Shown piece by piece: positions 62,049 through 64,000 of a stretch of DNA of 64,000 nt (its first letter is position 1; each line of letters opens with the position of its first letter). The position numbers and the translations under genes are program-made. The notes below the pieces were generated by a model. That model had not been told where the DNA came from and did no database searches. It worked only from the letters and a program-made list of their open reading frames with translations. This DNA is from Paenibacillus mucilaginosus 3016 (GTDB lineage Bacteria > Bacillota > Bacilli > Paenibacillales > NBRC-103111), in NCBI RefSeq assembly GCF_000250655.1, contig NC_016935.1, forward strand, positions 2,746,001 to 2,810,000, read 5' to 3'.

Positions 62049-63286
62049 TCACCGGTCAAGCTTAAGCATATCCCGCCAAGCGGTCTCGATATTCTTCGCG
62101 CCTTCTTCGGCGGTCAGCTTGCCCATAAGAATCTGGCCGAGATTCGGCGTGAAATCGGAGAACATCTGCGAGCCTTCCGGAATGAGCGGACGCGCTTTGG
62201 CCGCGTCGAGCTGCTTTTTGAAGCCCTGCACAATGGCATCGCCCGAGAGGGCGGCATCTTGGTACGGGCTCCTCGTGCCGGCAGCGTTTTAAGCTCTTTG
62301 GCCTGCAGCAGCTGGGTCTCGGCGCTCGTCAGGTAGCGGCTCAGCTCGTACGCTTCCTTCGGATGCTTGCTATACTTGGAGACGACCATGCTGTGGCCGC
62401 CGGCCGGAGAGCCTTGGCCCTTGGGTCCCTTCGGAATCGCAGTGATTCCGAGATTGCCCGCATCCTTGAATTCCGCCCCGGTCAAGAGGTCGGCCACGGC
62501 CCACGGGCCGTTGAGGATCATGGCCGAGCGGCCTTCCTTGAAGTCGCCCATCATGGTGTTGTAGGCTTCCTTGAAGTCCGGGTTCGGCTGGGCGACCTTG
62601 TCCGCTTTCAGCTTCTGCATGAACGCCAGCCCTTGTACCGAATCACCCGAGGCGATCCCGACCTTTCGGTCGTCCGTAATCGTCTCTCCGCCGAAGGCCC
62701 AGAGATAAGGGAGGGCAAAGTAGGAATCATCGGAGACGAAGATGCCGTATCTGCCGCCGGCCGTCATCGCTTTGGCCATGCTGTAGAGCTCGTCCATGCT
62801 CTCAGGAGGGGCAGAGAAGCCGGCCTCCTGCAGGATCCGCTTGTTATACAGCAGCGCCGGCGCTTCCATCACGGACGGGAGTCCGTACAGATGCTCCTTG
62901 TACTGCACGGAGCGCAGGGCGGTGGGGTTGAAGTCCGCTTTGTCCTCTTCGGTTAGGAAGGAGTCCAATGGATACAATAAGTTCAAATCGGCAAATTCAG
63001 GCACCCAGGAATTGTCCGCACGCATAAGATCCAGCGGCTGGTCACCAAGCAGCGCCGTCTTGAAGCTGTTCGATGCGGCGCCGAAGCTCACGTCGAGCGT
63101 CGTTACCTTGATGTTCGGGTGCTCCTGCTCGAATGCGGCGATCCGCGATTTGATGAACTCGGCCTCTTTGCCTTCAAACGTACTTAGGAAGGTCAGAGAT
63201 ACAGAGTCTTCCTTCGATGCTCCCGAGCAGGCGCTGAAAAGAAGGACACTGGCAAGACCAAGAATGGATAATGGAAGTTTATTCAC
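62049..63286 (-). pseudogene. Sugar-binding lipoprotein, frameshifted near its C-terminus
   Basis: It reads as a cluster B binding protein from GTG 63286 (lipobox FSAC; YGLPSVMEAPALLYNKRIL, PKGPKGQGSPAGGHSMVVSK), but the frame is lost after ELKTLPA. The rest (SPYQDAALSGDAIVQGFKKQ to AWRDMLKLDR) continues in another frame to a stop at 62049. Inserting one base between 62276 and 62277 restores a 412-residue protein that aligns without gaps to the paralogue at 60010 across this point. This is either a true 1-base deletion or a sequencing error. It follows the chemotaxis receptor by 27 bases. Confidence 0.85.
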
Positions 63287-63313
63287 GTTGTATTCACCTT
63301 CGATCCTTTGGGA

Positions 63314-64000
63314 TTATAACCGGAACTTGCCGATCAGGGATTTGAGTTCATCGGCCAGGGAGGCCAAAGCACTGGACGAAGCGCTGATCTCTTCCATGGA
63401 AGCGAGCTGCTCTTCGGTGGAAGCAGCCACGCTCTGGGTGCCGGATGAATTTTCTTCGGCGATCCGTGAGATCACGGAGATGCCTGACACGACCTCTTCC
63501 GTGTCCGTCATGATATTGGCTGTAGACGTCGTCACGCCATGGATGTCGTGCTCGACTTGGCGGATCAGCTCCAGAATACCTTCAAAGGAATCTCCCGCCA
63601 CCTCGATCAGCTGAATTCCCTTCTGAACCTCAAGCGTACCATGTTCCATTTCTGCCGCGGCGGTGCTCGCTTCCTGTTGGATGCCTGCGATCAGACCGTG
63701 GATCTGGTCTGCGGATACCCGGGACTGCTCAGCCAGCTTGCGTACTTCCTGGGCGACCACGGAGAAGCCGCGGCCCTGTTCGCCGGCCCGTGCCGCTTCA
63801 ATCGCCGCATTCAGGGCGAGCAGATCGGTCTGCGACGAAATTTCAAGAATCAGCTTGGTGGCATTCCCGATCTGGACCGCCTGCTTCTGCAGGCCTTGGA
63901 TAACCTCGGCCAGCTTGCCGTTGCTGTTCTCAATGACTCTCACCTGCCGGATGGCGTTGGTGAGGTCATTCTTGCCCTGCACGGCGGTATTCGATGTGTT
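63314..64000 (-). CDS. Methyl-accepting chemotaxis protein, C-terminal signalling domain, partial
   Basis: 228 codons are visible, and the frame stays open to the window edge. The hairpin tip QTDLLALNAAIEAARAGEQGRGFSVVAQEVR contacts CheA and CheW. The methylation helices around it contain many Glu, Gln and Ala, and the C-terminus lacks a receptor-tether pentapeptide. Sensor and membrane parts lie outside the window. It is the first gene of a unit with the binding lipoprotein at 62049, suggesting sugar-guided chemotaxis. Confidence 0.93.
   Translation of the reverse strand, partial: NTSNTAVQGKNDLTNAIRQVRVIENSNGKLAEVIQGLQKQAVQIGNATKLILEISSQTDLLALNAAIEAARAGEQGRGFSVVAQEVRKLAEQSRVSADQIHGLIAGIQQEASTAAAEMEHGTLEVQKGIQLIEVAGDSFEGILELIRQVEHDIHGVTTSTANIMTDTEEVVSGISVISRIAEENSSGTQSVAASTEEQLASMEEISASSSALASLADELKSLIGKFRL

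Overview
The window looks like a chromosome segment of a GC-rich, spore-former-type Firmicute, most likely a Paenibacillus (inferred). The support is the high GC content with Bacillus-style Shine-Dalgarno sequences, an S-layer-homology (SLH) anchored glycanase, YesM/YesN-type two-component genes, CcpA (cre) boxes, lipoprotein solute-binding proteins, GPH-type sugar symporters and many AraC regulators. No rRNA, tRNA, CRISPR array, prophage or replication origin was seen. The GC-rich third codon positions create very long antisense ORFs, which were ignored.

Layout. 1-7 kb holds housekeeping and miscellaneous genes: the tail of a Zn-dehydrogenase, LtrA, a stand-alone ATP-dependent DNA ligase, a BenE-type permease, a YwnB-like NAD(P)-binding protein behind a dyad operator, heme O synthase and three small proteins. 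7-12.4 kb is a pentose-oxidation (Weimberg-type) operon: xylonate dehydratase of the YjhG/YagF family, a fumarylacetoacetase-fold 2-keto-3-deoxy-pentonate dehydratase and alpha-ketoglutarate semialdehyde dehydrogenase, with a divergent AraC regulator. 12.8-14.3 kb is malate:quinone oxidoreductase. 14.8-20.6 kb carries a Gfo/Idh/MocA oxidoreductase, a membrane AraC sensor-regulator, an orphan TctC-type binding protein and a 2-keto-3-deoxygluconate permease. 20.8-22.5 kb is a flavodoxin-fold oxidoreductase with a divergent AraC regulator. 23-32.4 kb is a plant-glycoside operon (AraC regulator, GH78 rhamnosidase, GPH symporter, beta-phosphoglucomutase, GH3 enzyme, HPr-like protein, esterase).

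32.5-53.9 kb is a large beta-mannan utilisation locus. It has a secreted GH26 mannanase, an ABC sugar importer (two permeases and a binding protein), a 1429-residue SLH-GH26-CBM cell-surface mannanase, a YesM/YesN two-component system with a second, paralogous binding protein, and an inward-facing operon of GH113 mannanase, cellobiose 2-epimerase and GH130 mannosylglucose phosphorylase, followed by a CE7 deacetylase. Together they describe extracellular cutting of mannan, import of mannooligosaccharides, and cytosolic conversion of mannobiose through mannosylglucose to mannose-1-phosphate plus glucose. The importer binding protein and the histidine kinase share a duplicated promoter block ending in a perfect cre box, which suggests joint CcpA and YesN control.

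54-58.5 kb pairs an orphan OmpR-type regulator, whose phospho-acceptor Asp is Asn, with a divergent multi-domain alpha-amylase. 58.7-64 kb holds two head-to-head signalling pairs: a diguanylate cyclase with a sugar-binding lipoprotein, and a chemotaxis receptor with a paralogous binding protein (frameshifted). Between them lie a VOC protein and an IS3 transposase relic. Several families of palindromic, probably RNA-folding repeats sit in the gaps, and one pair next to AraC genes shows what looks like compensatory base change.
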